From contig NZ_AP012547.1 of NCBI RefSeq assembly GCF_000828635.1, positions 2,356,001 to 2,420,000 on the forward strand: 64,000 bases of DNA. The letters run 5' to 3'. Below the pieces are notes generated by a model. It was given only the letters and a program-made list of their open reading frames with translations, did no database searches and was not told where the DNA came from. This DNA is from Sulfuritalea hydrogenivorans sk43H. Lineage in GTDB: Bacteria > Pseudomonadota > Gammaproteobacteria > Burkholderiales > Rhodocyclaceae. Made by a program: the position numbers and the translations under genes. Every line of letters begins with the position of its first letter. Within the stretch, counting starts at the first letter, position 1. This document shows, one piece after another, positions 55,421-63,422 of this stretch.

Positions 55421-57003
55421 CGCTGACCGACCCCGGCGCCGGCGGCCATCTGGCGCAGCTGGTTCTTCAGTATCTTTCCCGTCGCCGTCGCCGGCAGGTG
55501 TTCGAGCAGTTCGATGTGCGAGGGAATCTTGTAGGGCGAGAGGCGCTCGTGCAGCCAGGCGGCCAGCGCCTGCGGCGCGAGGCTGCGGCCCGGCACCAGC
55601 TCGACATAGGCCACCACTTCCTCGTTGCCCGGCACATCGCGTCCGACCACGGCGCAATGCACGACGTCGGGATGGCTGTTGATGGCCTGCTCGACCTCGA
55701 TCGGATAGACGTTGAATCCGGAGCGGATGATCAGCTCCTTGGAGCGCCCAACGATGAACAGCGCACCGTCCCCGCCTTCCTCCTGCTCCTGCCGCGCCAG
55801 ATCGCCGGTGTTGAGCCAGCCCTCGGCATCGACCGCCTCGCGCGTGAGTTCCGGCGCCTTGTAGTAGCCCTTCATGACGCCGGGCCCGCGCACGTGCAGC
55901 TCGCCGACCTCGCCCGGCGCAACATCGGCACCATCCTTGACGATGCGGATCCCGATGCCGGGAATCGGCGGCCCCACCGAGCAGTCGCGGCGCGGCGCAT
56001 CGAGCCGCGTCTGCGCGATCGAGGGCGATGCCTCGGTCATGCCGTAACCGTTGTGCAGGGTGATCCCTACCGCCGCCTCGAAATCGTCCTTGAAACTCTG
56101 GTCCAGCGGCGCGCCACCGCCCTGAGCGATGCGCAGGGCCGGCGCGCACAGGCGATTGCCGGGGCGCCGGCCCCATTCCAGCAGCTTGGCGTACATCGCC
56201 GGCACGCCGTGCAGGATGGTGACGCGGCCTGTCTCCAGCGCCGCCGCCACCGCGGCCGGTTCGAAACGCGGCGCCAGCACGAGGCTCGCTCCCGCGTGCA
56301 GCGCCGACAGGGCCATGGTCGCCAGGCCATAGATATGCGACAGCGGCAGCACCGCATACACCCGGTCGGCCGGGGTCTGGCGCCGCATGCAGCGGCCGTT
56401 CTCGGCGATGAACAGCAGGTTGCGATGGGTGAGCATGACGGCCTTGGGCGCGCCCGAGGTGCCCGAGGTGTAGATCAGCGCTGCAACCTGTTCGCCGTCC
56501 GCAATAGTCGGCTCTGGCGCAACGGCGATGTTGGCGCTGGTGAGGTGGAAGCGGCCGCAGCCGGGCCAGTCGACTTCGGCCGCGCCGAGGCGTTGCGCGT
56601 GCGCTTCGGCTTCGGGCGAAACCGCGCTGGTGAACACCACGAGACGCGCGCCCGAATGATCGACGAAAGTATCGATCTCGCGTTGCGACAGGCGCGCATT
56701 GATCGGCACCAGCCAGGCGTCGAGCCGGCTGCAGGCCAGCGCCAGCACCACGACCGGAATGCTGTTCTCGGCCACCAGCAGCAGGCGGTCCCCCGCGCGC
56801 AGGCCCAGTTGGGTTAAACGGCGGGCTGCCTCGCTGGCCGCCGCATCGAGTTGGCCGAAGCTCATCACAGTCCCGCTCTGCAAGAGTGCGGGCGCGTCGG
56901 GCTGGCGGCTCACCCAGGGCTCGATGATCTGATGGATGCGCCGCGGCAAGTCGCCGCGCGGAACAAACGCGGGGCCGGACGGCAGAGCGGAAGATGCAGT
57001 CAT
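55417..57003 (-). CDS. AMP-forming acyl-CoA ligase
   Basis: A 528-residue adenylate-forming acid:CoA ligase. The P-loop LIYTSGTSGAPKAVMLTHRN, GYGMTEASPSIAQ, NTGDLARQEQEEGGDG...RSKELIIRSGFNVYP and the catalytic Lys in TATGKILKNQLR are intact. The start used is ATG 57003, giving MTASSALPSG; an upstream extension in the same frame has no family likeness. It heads the operon with MFS, nitronate monooxygenase and IclR genes, divergent from the second dehydrogenase operon. A degenerate copy of the 25-base repeat lies in it. Confidence 0.88.
   Translation of the reverse strand: MTASSALPSGPAFVPRGDLPRRIHQIIEPWVSRQPDAPALLQSGTVMSFGQLDAAASEAARRLTQLGLRAGDRLLLVAENSIPVVVLALACSRLDAWLVPINARLSQREIDTFVDHSGARLVVFTSAVSPEAEAHAQRLGAAEVDWPGCGRFHLTSANIAVAPEPTIADGEQVAALIYTSGTSGAPKAVMLTHRNLLFIAENGRCMRRQTPADRVYAVLPLSHIYGLATMALSALHAGASLVLAPRFEPAAVAAALETGRVTILHGVPAMYAKLLEWGRRPGNRLCAPALRIAQGGGAPLDQSFKDDFEAAVGITLHNGYGMTEASPSIAQTRLDAPRRDCSVGPPIPGIGIRIVKDGADVAPGEVGELHVRGPGVMKGYYKAPELTREAVDAEGWLNTGDLARQEQEEGGDGALFIVGRSKELIIRSGFNVYPIEVEQAINSHPDVVHCAVVGRDVPGNEEVVAYVELVPGRSLAPQALAAWLHERLSPYKIPSHIELLEHLPATATGKILKNQLRQMAAGAGVGQR
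56513..56537 (+). repeat. 25-base dispersed repeat, copy 12 (inside ligase, antisense)
   Basis: It matches at 20 of 25 bases, including AGTCGGC, CTGGCG and ACGGCG. It is antisense to the gene, giving A-P-E-P-T-I. Confidence 0.55.
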
Positions 57004-57137
57004 GCGATGAAAATCGGAATTTCGAAACCGGGAGGATGTTCCGAATGGTGGCACAAGCCTAATCCGCACGTCAAGCGTGTCCGGAGGCCGCCAATCCCTC
57101 GCCAACCCCAATATGGCAGCGCAATATTGGCGGCTTA

Positions 57138-57166
57138 TTGACATTTGTCCGAAGTCCTAGAAGAAT
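57138..57166 (+). promoter_or_regulatory. Candidate promoter of the second acyl-CoA dehydrogenase operon
   Basis: TTGACA (57138-57143), a perfect -35 box, is followed after 17 bases by AAGAAT (57161-57166). It lies in the 242-base divergent space shared with the ligase operon. Confidence 0.6.
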
Positions 57167-57185
57167 CCGCAGTATGCCATTTTTA

Positions 57186-57200
57186 CAGAACCGTGTTCTG
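57186..57200. promoter_or_regulatory. Operator-like palindrome, operon 2
   Basis: CAGAAC-CGT-GTTCTG is a perfect six-base dyad with three-base spacer, 20 bases downstream of the -10 box. The same CAGAAC-N3-GTTC pattern stands at the equivalent place before operon 1 (39189-39203). Confidence 0.6.
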
Positions 57201-57244
57201 CATAGCGGGCCTATTGAGCCCATTAGCGCCTGGACAATCACACC

Positions 57245-57517
57245 ATGAACATGGAACTTCTCGACCGCGGACGGCAGGTCCTCCGGCAACAGCCATTCAG
57301 TGTGCTGCTGGAGGCCGAACTCACGGTCTTCGAGCCCGGCCGCGCCGAATTGCGGTTGCCCATTCGCCATGAGCTCAAGCAGCAGCATGGCTTCGTGCAT
57401 GGCGGCGCCGTCAGCTACCTGGCCGACAACGCGCTGACCTACGCCGGCGAAAAACTCTGCGCCACCGCGCAAGGCACCATCGCGCCGCTCGGCGCGCCCT
57501 CCCCATCCGAGACCTGA
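57245..57517 (+). pseudogene. PaaI-type thioesterase with an internal deletion
   Basis: Only 90 residues are encoded, against about 140 in the family. The N-terminal half is normal, up to the active-site helix HGFVHGGAVSYLADNALTYAG. The next residues EKLCATAQGTI are what is expected at the last strand of the fold (compare ETLCATAQVTV at the end of the protein at 44789). About 50 residues, two or three central strands, are missing while the frame is kept. The product is unlikely to fold as a hot-dog enzyme. It is the first gene of the operon and stops two bases before the dehydrogenase start. Confidence 0.65.
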
Positions 57518-57519
57518 CA

Positions 57520-58674
57520 ATGGATCTGCAATTCAGTCCCGACGAAAATGCCTTCCGCGAGGAAGTGCGTCGCTTCGTCGCCGAGAAACTGCCCTCGCCG
57601 ATCCGCGACAAGGTGATGAACGGCGCCCATCTGAATCGCGACGAACACGTGCAATGGCAGCGTATCCTGCACCAGCGCGGCTGGGGCGGCCCCGGCTGGC
57701 CCAAGGAATTCGGCGGCCCCGGCTGGACGCCGACCGAGCAGTACATTTTCGAAGAGGAGTGCGCGGCGGGCGGCGCGCCGCGGCTGATTTCCTTCGGCCT
57801 CAAGATGATCGCGCCGGTGCTGATGGCCTTCGGCAGCCCCGCGCAGCAGCAGCGCTATTTGCCGAAGATCCTGGCGGCCGAGGAATGGTGGTGCCAGGGC
57901 TATTCCGAGCCGGGCGCAGGCTCCGACCTGGCCTCGGTGAAAACCCGTGCGGTACGCGAAGGAAACCACTACATCGTCAACGGCCAGAAAACCTGGACCA
58001 CGCTCGGCCAGTATGCCGACTGGATTTTCTGCCTGGTCCGCACCGACCCCGAGGCCAAGAAGCAGAGCGGCATTTCCTTCCTGCTGATCGACATGAAGAC
58101 GCCGGGCGTCACGGTGCGCCCGATCATCACGCTCGACGGCGCGCACGAGGTCAATGAAGTCTGGCTCGAAGACGTCAGGGTACCCGTCGAAAACCTGATC
58201 GGCGAGGAGAACAAGGGCTGGACCTATGCCAAGTTCCTGCTCGGCCACGAGCGCACCAACATCGCCGGCATCGGCATCGCCAAACGCGAACTGGCGCGCC
58301 TGAAGCGCATCGCCGAAGCCGAAGGCCGCCTCGACGATCCGCTGTTCGCCGCCCGCGTGGCGCAGGTCGAGATCGACCTCATCGCGCTGGAGATCACCAA
58401 CCTGCGTGTGCTCTCCGCCGAACGCACGAAGAAGGCACCGGGGCCGGAAGCCTCGATCCTCAAGATCAAGGGCACTGAAATCCAGCAGGCCATCGCCGAG
58501 CTGATGATGCAGGCCGTCGGGCCCTACGCCCTGCCCTTCAGGCAGGCTGATGTCGGCCCCGATTACGCAACCAACCTCGCCACCGGCTACTGCAACCAGC
58601 GCAAGCTGTCGATCTTCGGCGGCTCCAACGAAATCCAGAAGAACATCATCTCGCAGATGATCATGGGGCTCTGA
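57520..58674 (+). CDS. Acyl-CoA dehydrogenase, large subunit type (PimC-like)
   Basis: A 384-residue paralogue of the protein at 39254, with very similar sequence throughout. WWCQGYSEPGAGSDLASV, GQKTWTTLGQYADWIFCLVRTDP and EVWLEDVRVPVENLIG are the FAD and substrate segments. The C-terminal SIFGGSNEIQKNIISQMIMGL again has Gly at the MCAD glutamate position. It forms the large half of a heteromeric dehydrogenase with the next gene, one base away. Substrate unknown. Confidence 0.87.
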   Translation: MDLQFSPDENAFREEVRRFVAEKLPSPIRDKVMNGAHLNRDEHVQWQRILHQRGWGGPGWPKEFGGPGWTPTEQYIFEEECAAGGAPRLISFGLKMIAPVLMAFGSPAQQQRYLPKILAAEEWWCQGYSEPGAGSDLASVKTRAVREGNHYIVNGQKTWTTLGQYADWIFCLVRTDPEAKKQSGISFLLIDMKTPGVTVRPIITLDGAHEVNEVWLEDVRVPVENLIGEENKGWTYAKFLLGHERTNIAGIGIAKRELARLKRIAEAEGRLDDPLFAARVAQVEIDLIALEITNLRVLSAERTKKAPGPEASILKIKGTEIQQAIAELMMQAVGPYALPFRQADVGPDYATNLATGYCNQRKLSIFGGSNEIQKNIISQMIMGL

Positions 58675-58675
58675 C

Positions 58676-59761
58676 ATGGACTTCGACTTCAACGAAGATC
58701 AACGCGCGCTGGCCGACACGGTGCAGCGCTTCGTGACAAAAGACTACACATTCGAGAAGCGCCGCGCCATCCTCGATTCCGGCGCCGGCTGGAGCCGCAC
58801 GGTCTGGCGGGAACTGGCCGACCTCGGCGTGCTGGCGCTCACCATCGACGAGGACCACGGCGGCCTCGGCTACGGCCCGCAGGAAACCGGGCTGGTGATG
58901 GGCGCGTTCGGCGCCGGCCTGCTGCTGGAACCGTATCTGGCCAGCGCGGTGATCGCCCCGGCGCTGATTCGCCGTATCGCCAGCGCCGACTCTCAGGCCG
59001 AATGGTTGCCACGAATCGCTGCCGGAGAAAGCATCGTGATACTCGCCCATGCCGATGCGCGCGGCGAGATGGTCACAGAGAAGAGCGGCAAGCTCAACGG
59101 CCGCAAGGCCGTCGTCACCCACGGCGCCTGCGCCGACCTGCTGCTGGTTTCGGCGCGAACCGCCGACGGCGATACCGGCCTTTTCGCCGTCACGCCGGAC
59201 GCGGAGGGTGTCAGCTTGCGCGACTATCCGACGCTCGACGGCCAGCGCGCGGCCGACCTAGTGCTGAGCAATGCGCCCGCCTGGAAAGTCGGCGCTGGCG
59301 ATACGGCGAATGCCATCGACGCGGCCCTCGACATCGGCCTCGCCGCCCTGTGCAGCGAAGCCGTCGGCGTCATGGAAGCCACCGTCGCCGCGACCACCGA
59401 TTACCTCAAGACGCGCCAGCAGTTCGGCCAACCGATCGGCCGCTTCCAGGCGCTGCAACACCGCATGGCCGACATGCTGCTGCATCTGGAGCAGGCGCGT
59501 TCGATGAGCTATCTTGCCGCCATGCATTGCACCAGCGAGGACGCGTCCGCGCGCCGGCGCAGCCTCTCGGCGGCCAAGGTGACGATCGGCCAGGCCTGCC
59601 GCTTCATCGCGCAGAACGCGGTGCAATTGCACGGCGGCATGGGCATGACGGACGAATTGATGCTCAGCCACTGGTTCAAGCGCCTCACCGCCATCGAAAT
59701 GTCGTTCGGCGACACCGACGCGCATTTGCAGCGCTTCGCCAGACTGAGCCGCGCCGCGTGA
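58676..59761 (+). CDS. Acyl-CoA dehydrogenase, small subunit type (PimD-like)
   Basis: A 361-residue partner subunit, paralogous to the protein at 40465. MDFDFNEDQRALADTVQRFVTKDYTFEKRR, YLKTRQQFGQPIGRFQALQHRMADM and AVQLHGGMGMTDELMLSHWFKRL are shared. It holds two copies of the 25-base repeat: one antisense (LIRRIASADS), one sense (KVGAGDTA), both in loops where the paralogue differs. Its stop overlaps the GTG start of the next gene. Confidence 0.86.
   Translation: MDFDFNEDQRALADTVQRFVTKDYTFEKRRAILDSGAGWSRTVWRELADLGVLALTIDEDHGGLGYGPQETGLVMGAFGAGLLLEPYLASAVIAPALIRRIASADSQAEWLPRIAAGESIVILAHADARGEMVTEKSGKLNGRKAVVTHGACADLLLVSARTADGDTGLFAVTPDAEGVSLRDYPTLDGQRAADLVLSNAPAWKVGAGDTANAIDAALDIGLAALCSEAVGVMEATVAATTDYLKTRQQFGQPIGRFQALQHRMADMLLHLEQARSMSYLAAMHCTSEDASARRRSLSAAKVTIGQACRFIAQNAVQLHGGMGMTDELMLSHWFKRLTAIEMSFGDTDAHLQRFARLSRAA
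58970..58994 (-). repeat. 25-base dispersed repeat, copy 13 (inside small-subunit gene, antisense)
   Basis: It matches at 24 of 25 bases and is antisense to the gene, giving R-R-I-A-S-A-D-S. Confidence 0.88.
59284..59308 (+). repeat. 25-base dispersed repeat, copy 14 (inside small-subunit gene, sense)
   Basis: It is identical to the consensus and sense to the gene, read as K-V-G-A-G-D-T-A. It lies 290 bases from copy 13 and in the opposite orientation. Confidence 0.9.
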
Positions 59762-60564
59762 GCGACTTCGCGCACCCCTTCGACGCGGCCATCGCACTGG
59801 CGGCCGCAACGCCGAACCGCCGGCTTGGCCGCACCAGCGCCGACTACTGGAACATGGTCAGCCCTTACGGCGGCATCACGGCCGCGGTGATGATGCAGGC
59901 GATGCTCGACCATCCCGATCGGCGCGGCACGCCACTGGCCTTCACCATCAACTACCTCGCGCCGATCGACGCCGGCGACTTTGTGATCGAGACCGAACTG
60001 GTGCGGTCCAACCGCAGCAGCCAGCACTGGGCGATCCGCCTGCTGCAGGGCGAGCCGGGGCGCGTGCTGGCCCAGGTGATCGCGATCTGCGCCGTGCGCC
60101 GCGAAACCTGGAGCCACGTCGAAGCCACCCGCCCCGAAGTGCCGCCGGCCGACGCCTGCGCGGTCGCGCCGCCGCGCAACGCAACCGGCTTTCTGCAGCG
60201 CTATGAATTCCGCATCGTGCGCGGCAAGCCCTTTGCCGCCAATGAAGACAGCCTCTCCCACGTCTGGGTCGCCGACAATCCGCCGCGCCCGCTCGACTTC
60301 GCGTCGCTGACGGCGCTGTGCGACAGCTTCCTGCCGCGCATCTTCCTGCGCCGGCCCGAGTTCGTGCCGATCGGCACCGTCTCGATCAACATCTATTTCC
60401 ACGCCGGTGAAGAAGCGCTGATCCGCCAGGGCGCCGCGCCGCTGCTCGCCGTGGCCCAGGCCCAAGCCTTCAGCGACGGCCACTTCGACCACCACGGCCA
60501 CGTCTGGAGCACCGATGGCGAGCTGCTGGCGACAACGCAGCAATTGGTCTGGTACAAGGAATAG
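59758..60564 (+). CDS. Acyl-CoA thioesterase, double hot-dog (TesB-like) type
   Basis: A 268-residue protein with two hot-dog domains in tandem. The first has MVSPYGGITAAVMMQAML and TPLAFTINYLAPIDAGDFVIETELVRSNRSSQHWAIRL. The second has SHVWVADNPPRPLDFASLTALCDSFLPRIF and GTVSINIYFHAGEEAL. This plan is typical of TesB-like thioesterases. GTG start inside the preceding stop (GTGA). It would release CoA from pathway intermediates; it may compensate for the damaged thioesterase at 57245. Confidence 0.83.
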   Translation: MSDFAHPFDAAIALAAATPNRRLGRTSADYWNMVSPYGGITAAVMMQAMLDHPDRRGTPLAFTINYLAPIDAGDFVIETELVRSNRSSQHWAIRLLQGEPGRVLAQVIAICAVRRETWSHVEATRPEVPPADACAVAPPRNATGFLQRYEFRIVRGKPFAANEDSLSHVWVADNPPRPLDFASLTALCDSFLPRIFLRRPEFVPIGTVSINIYFHAGEEALIRQGAAPLLAVAQAQAFSDGHFDHHGHVWSTDGELLATTQQLVWYKE

Positions 60565-60601
60565 CGGCACCGTCTTTCATTCATTTCAAGAGGAGTCCAT
60601 C

Positions 60602-61708
60602 ATGACCCAGCAAGCCCGTGCCGTCCTTTGCCGTGAAGTCGGCAAGCCCGTCGTCGTCGAAACCGTCAGCGTCGATGCGCCGCAGCGCGGCGAAGTGATG
60701 ATCAAGCTTGCCGCCTGCGGCGTCTGCCACAGCGACCTTTCCGTCACCACCGGCACGCTGCCGCTGCCGCCGCCCGTGGTGCTGGGCCACGAAGGCGCCG
60801 GCAGCATCGTCGCGGTAGGCGAAGGCGTCAGCAGCTTTGCCCTGGGCGACCACGTCGTCAGCTCCTTCGTCAGCATGTGCGGCAAGTGCCGCTACTGCCA
60901 GACTGGCCGCCCGCAGCTCTGCGACCAGGCCGCCAAGGCCGGCTTCACGCTACCCGACGGCACGACGCGCTTCAAGGATGCCGCCGGCAAGCCGCTCAAC
61001 ATTTTTTCCGGCTGCGGCGTGATGGCCGAATACGCGACGCTGCACGTCGACAACGTGATCAAGATCGATGCCGCCGTGCCGCTCGACAAGGCCGCGCTGA
61101 TCGGCTGCGGCGTGATGACCGGCGTCGGCGCCGCGGTCAACACGGCGAAGGTCGAGCCGGGCTCGGCCACCGTGGTCTTCGGCTGCGGCGGCGTCGGCCT
61201 CAATGCCATCCAGGGCTGCGCGATTGCCGGCGCCCGCATCATCGTCGCGGTCGATACCTCGGATGCAAAACTTGAAATGGCGAAGCAGTTCGGCGCGACC
61301 CACACGGTGAACCCGAAGAACGAAGAGAACATCGTCAAGGCCCTGAAGAAACTCACCGAAGGCGGCGCCGACTATGCCTTCGAGTGCGTCGGCTTCGGCG
61401 AGATCGCGGCGCAGGCCTATGGCTGTTTGCGCAAGGGTGGCACGGCGGTCGTGGTCGGTGTCGCCGGCCCCAAGGACACGACCACGATCCGCACCGCAAC
61501 CCTGACCTTCGAGGAAAAGACCCTGAAGGGCAGCTACTTCGGCTCGGCGCGCCCGCAGCAGGACTTCCCGCGCCTGATCGGCCTCTACCGCAGCGGCCGG
61601 CTCAAGCTCGACGAACTGATCACGCGCACCTACAGCGTCGAGGAAGCACCGCAGGCCTTTGCCGATCTCGCCGAGGGGCGAAACGCACGCGGCGTGATAC
61701 TGTTCTGA
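60602..61708 (+). CDS. Zinc-dependent alcohol dehydrogenase (MDR superfamily)
   Basis: A 368-residue medium-chain dehydrogenase. The catalytic zinc ligands are in CGVCHSD (Cys) and GHEGAG (His). The structural zinc site is CGKCRYCQTGRPQLC. The NAD-binding loop VFGCGGVGLNAIQG is followed by VDTSDAKL, where Asp indicates NAD(H) preference. It resembles class III/ Zn-dependent ADHs used for (hydroxy)acyl or primary alcohol oxidation. AAGAGGAG lies before ATG 60602. It follows the thioesterase gene by 37 bases. Confidence 0.9.
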   Translation: MTQQARAVLCREVGKPVVVETVSVDAPQRGEVMIKLAACGVCHSDLSVTTGTLPLPPPVVLGHEGAGSIVAVGEGVSSFALGDHVVSSFVSMCGKCRYCQTGRPQLCDQAAKAGFTLPDGTTRFKDAAGKPLNIFSGCGVMAEYATLHVDNVIKIDAAVPLDKAALIGCGVMTGVGAAVNTAKVEPGSATVVFGCGGVGLNAIQGCAIAGARIIVAVDTSDAKLEMAKQFGATHTVNPKNEENIVKALKKLTEGGADYAFECVGFGEIAAQAYGCLRKGGTAVVVGVAGPKDTTTIRTATLTFEEKTLKGSYFGSARPQQDFPRLIGLYRSGRLKLDELITRTYSVEEAPQAFADLAEGRNARGVILF

Positions 61709-61736
61709 CCCCAAGCCACACTTCCGGAGTTCACCC

Positions 61737-62552
61737 TTGAGTCACCGCAAACTGCACACCCTGCATCGCCCGGCAAAGAAGCACAACGGACATCCGCCGC
61801 TGGTTTTCGTACATGGCGGCTACGTCCATGCCGGTTGCTGGGACGTGAACTTCCTGCCGCATTTCAGCAAGCTGGGCTATCACTGCCACGCCATCGATCT
61901 ATCGGGCCACGGCAAGAGCGAGGGTCGCGAGAACCTCAACAGCTACGACCTCGACCACTACGCCGCAGACGTCGCGCAAGTGGTCGCCGAGCTGCCCGCG
62001 CCGCCGGTGCTGATCGGGCATTCGATGGGCGCACTGGTGGTGCAGCGCTTCCTCGAAAAAGGCAACGCAGCGGCGGTCATCATGATGGCGCCCGTGCCGA
62101 CCACCGGCCTGGCCGGTTGCAGCGCCCAGTTGAACGCCCGGCAGCCGGATTTCCTGCGGGAGGCCGCCTACGCCGTGCGCGGCAAGTACACCGCGAACAC
62201 CGTCAAGGTGATGCGCGAAGTGTATTTCTCGCCCGACGTGACAGCGGAACAATTCGCCGCCTTCAAGCCGCTGGTGCAGGACGAATCCATGACCGCCGTA
62301 ACCGAGATGATGACGCTGGCCTGGCGCTCGCCCAAGCGCCGGCCGAAGATTCCGGCGCTGGTCATGGGCGGCGAACTCGACGCGCTGTTTCCGTCCAACC
62401 AGCTTTACTTCACCGCCTCCGGCTGGAACGCGGAAACCTGCGTCATCCCGCGCGCCGGCCACATGATCATGATGGAGCCGCAATGGACCGCGGCCGCCGA
62501 GAAGATCGACAACTGGCTCGATCGCCGCCTCGGGCAGAAAGCGGCGGCGTAA
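61737..62552 (+). CDS. Alpha/beta hydrolase with serine nucleophile
   Basis: A 271-residue alpha/beta hydrolase. FVHGGYVHAGCWDVNFLPHF is the oxyanion region, LIGHSMGALVVQRFL the Ser nucleophile elbow, VMGGELDALFPSNQL gives Asp and GHMIMMEP the catalytic His. It is an esterase, thioesterase or lactonase-type enzyme by this triad. The start is TTG 61737 with GGAG nine bases upstream; no ATG or GTG fits better. Last gene of the second catabolic operon. Confidence 0.84.
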   Translation: MSHRKLHTLHRPAKKHNGHPPLVFVHGGYVHAGCWDVNFLPHFSKLGYHCHAIDLSGHGKSEGRENLNSYDLDHYAADVAQVVAELPAPPVLIGHSMGALVVQRFLEKGNAAAVIMMAPVPTTGLAGCSAQLNARQPDFLREAAYAVRGKYTANTVKVMREVYFSPDVTAEQFAAFKPLVQDESMTAVTEMMTLAWRSPKRRPKIPALVMGGELDALFPSNQLYFTASGWNAETCVIPRAGHMIMMEPQWTAAAEKIDNWLDRRLGQKAAA

Positions 62553-62580
62553 GACAATCGCAGCGAAGGACAGGACCGCC

Positions 62581-63255
62581 ATGTTCAGCAAAGCCACCTT
62601 CAAGTTCCTCGACGAACTCGCCGCCAACAACGACCGCGGCTGGTTCGAGGCCAACAAGCCGCGCTACGAAGAACTGGTGCGTGAGCCGGCACTGGATTTC
62701 ATCGCCGCGATGGGCGATCCCCTGGCAAAGTTCGCCCCGCACTTCCGCGCCGAGCCGAAGAAGATGGGCGGCTCGCTGATGCGCGTGTTCCGCGACACGC
62801 GCTTCGCCCGCGACAAGAGCCCCTACAAGACCAACATCGGCATCCAGTTCCGCCACGAGCTGGGCAAGGACGTTCATGCGCCGGGCTTCTACATGCACAT
62901 CGCGAGCGACGAATGTTTCTTCGGCGCCGGCTGCTGGCATCCCGAGGCCGACATGCTGGGGCACATCCGCGACCTCATCACGGCGAATCCGAAACGCTGG
63001 TTCGCCGTGCGCGACGACAAGAAGTTCGCCGCGCACTGGGCGCTGGCCGGCGACAGCCTGACGCGGCCGCCGCGCGGCTACGCCGCCGAGCACCCGGCGA
63101 TCGACGACCTCAAGCGCAAGGACTTCATCGGCTTGGCATCCTTGTCCGCCGCCGAGGTGACGGGTTCCGGGCTGGTCAAACTCGCGACCGAGCGTTTCGC
63201 CGCCGCCACACCGCTGATGAAGTTCCTCTGCGAGGCGCAGGGCGTCCAGTACTAA
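62581..63255 (+). CDS. DUF2461 family protein
   Basis: A 224-residue protein of the DUF2461 (TIGR02453) family. Characteristic parts are FKFLDELAANNDRGWFEANKPRYEELV, MRVFRDTRFARDKSPYKTNIGIQF and GFYMHIASDECFFGAGCWHPE. The function is unknown; it is widespread in bacteria. It begins 28 bases after the hydrolase gene and may be a passenger of that operon. An intergenic element follows at 63286. Confidence 0.85.
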   Translation: MFSKATFKFLDELAANNDRGWFEANKPRYEELVREPALDFIAAMGDPLAKFAPHFRAEPKKMGGSLMRVFRDTRFARDKSPYKTNIGIQFRHELGKDVHAPGFYMHIASDECFFGAGCWHPEADMLGHIRDLITANPKRWFAVRDDKKFAAHWALAGDSLTRPPRGYAAEHPAIDDLKRKDFIGLASLSAAEVTGSGLVKLATERFAAATPLMKFLCEAQGVQY

Positions 63256-63285
63256 CGCTCATGGCCGCGAGAGCCGCCCGCCGAG

Positions 63286-63397
63286 GATCAAACACGCGAA
63301 AGACGAATTAATGGCCCGCCCCTCCCATCCTCCCCTCACGGGGAGGCTTCTTATTTGCTCGCTTCGCTCGGCTATCGCCAATCACTTTGAACGAGTT
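63286..63397 (-). repeat. Dispersed intergenic element, short copy
   Basis: This 112-base sequence matches both halves of the element at 17403-17592 in reverse orientation, without that copy's internal insertion. CCTCCCC and GGGGAGG form a perfect hairpin in its centre. It fills the space between the DUF2461 gene and truC. Confidence 0.78.
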
Positions 63398-63422
63398 GTT
63401 TCACGTTAACGCCAGCGGCGGC

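Noticed and set aside
59824-59848. Partial likeness to the 25-base repeat in the TesB-like gene
   Set aside because: Only the central CAGCGCCGAC matches; the outer 14 bases do not.
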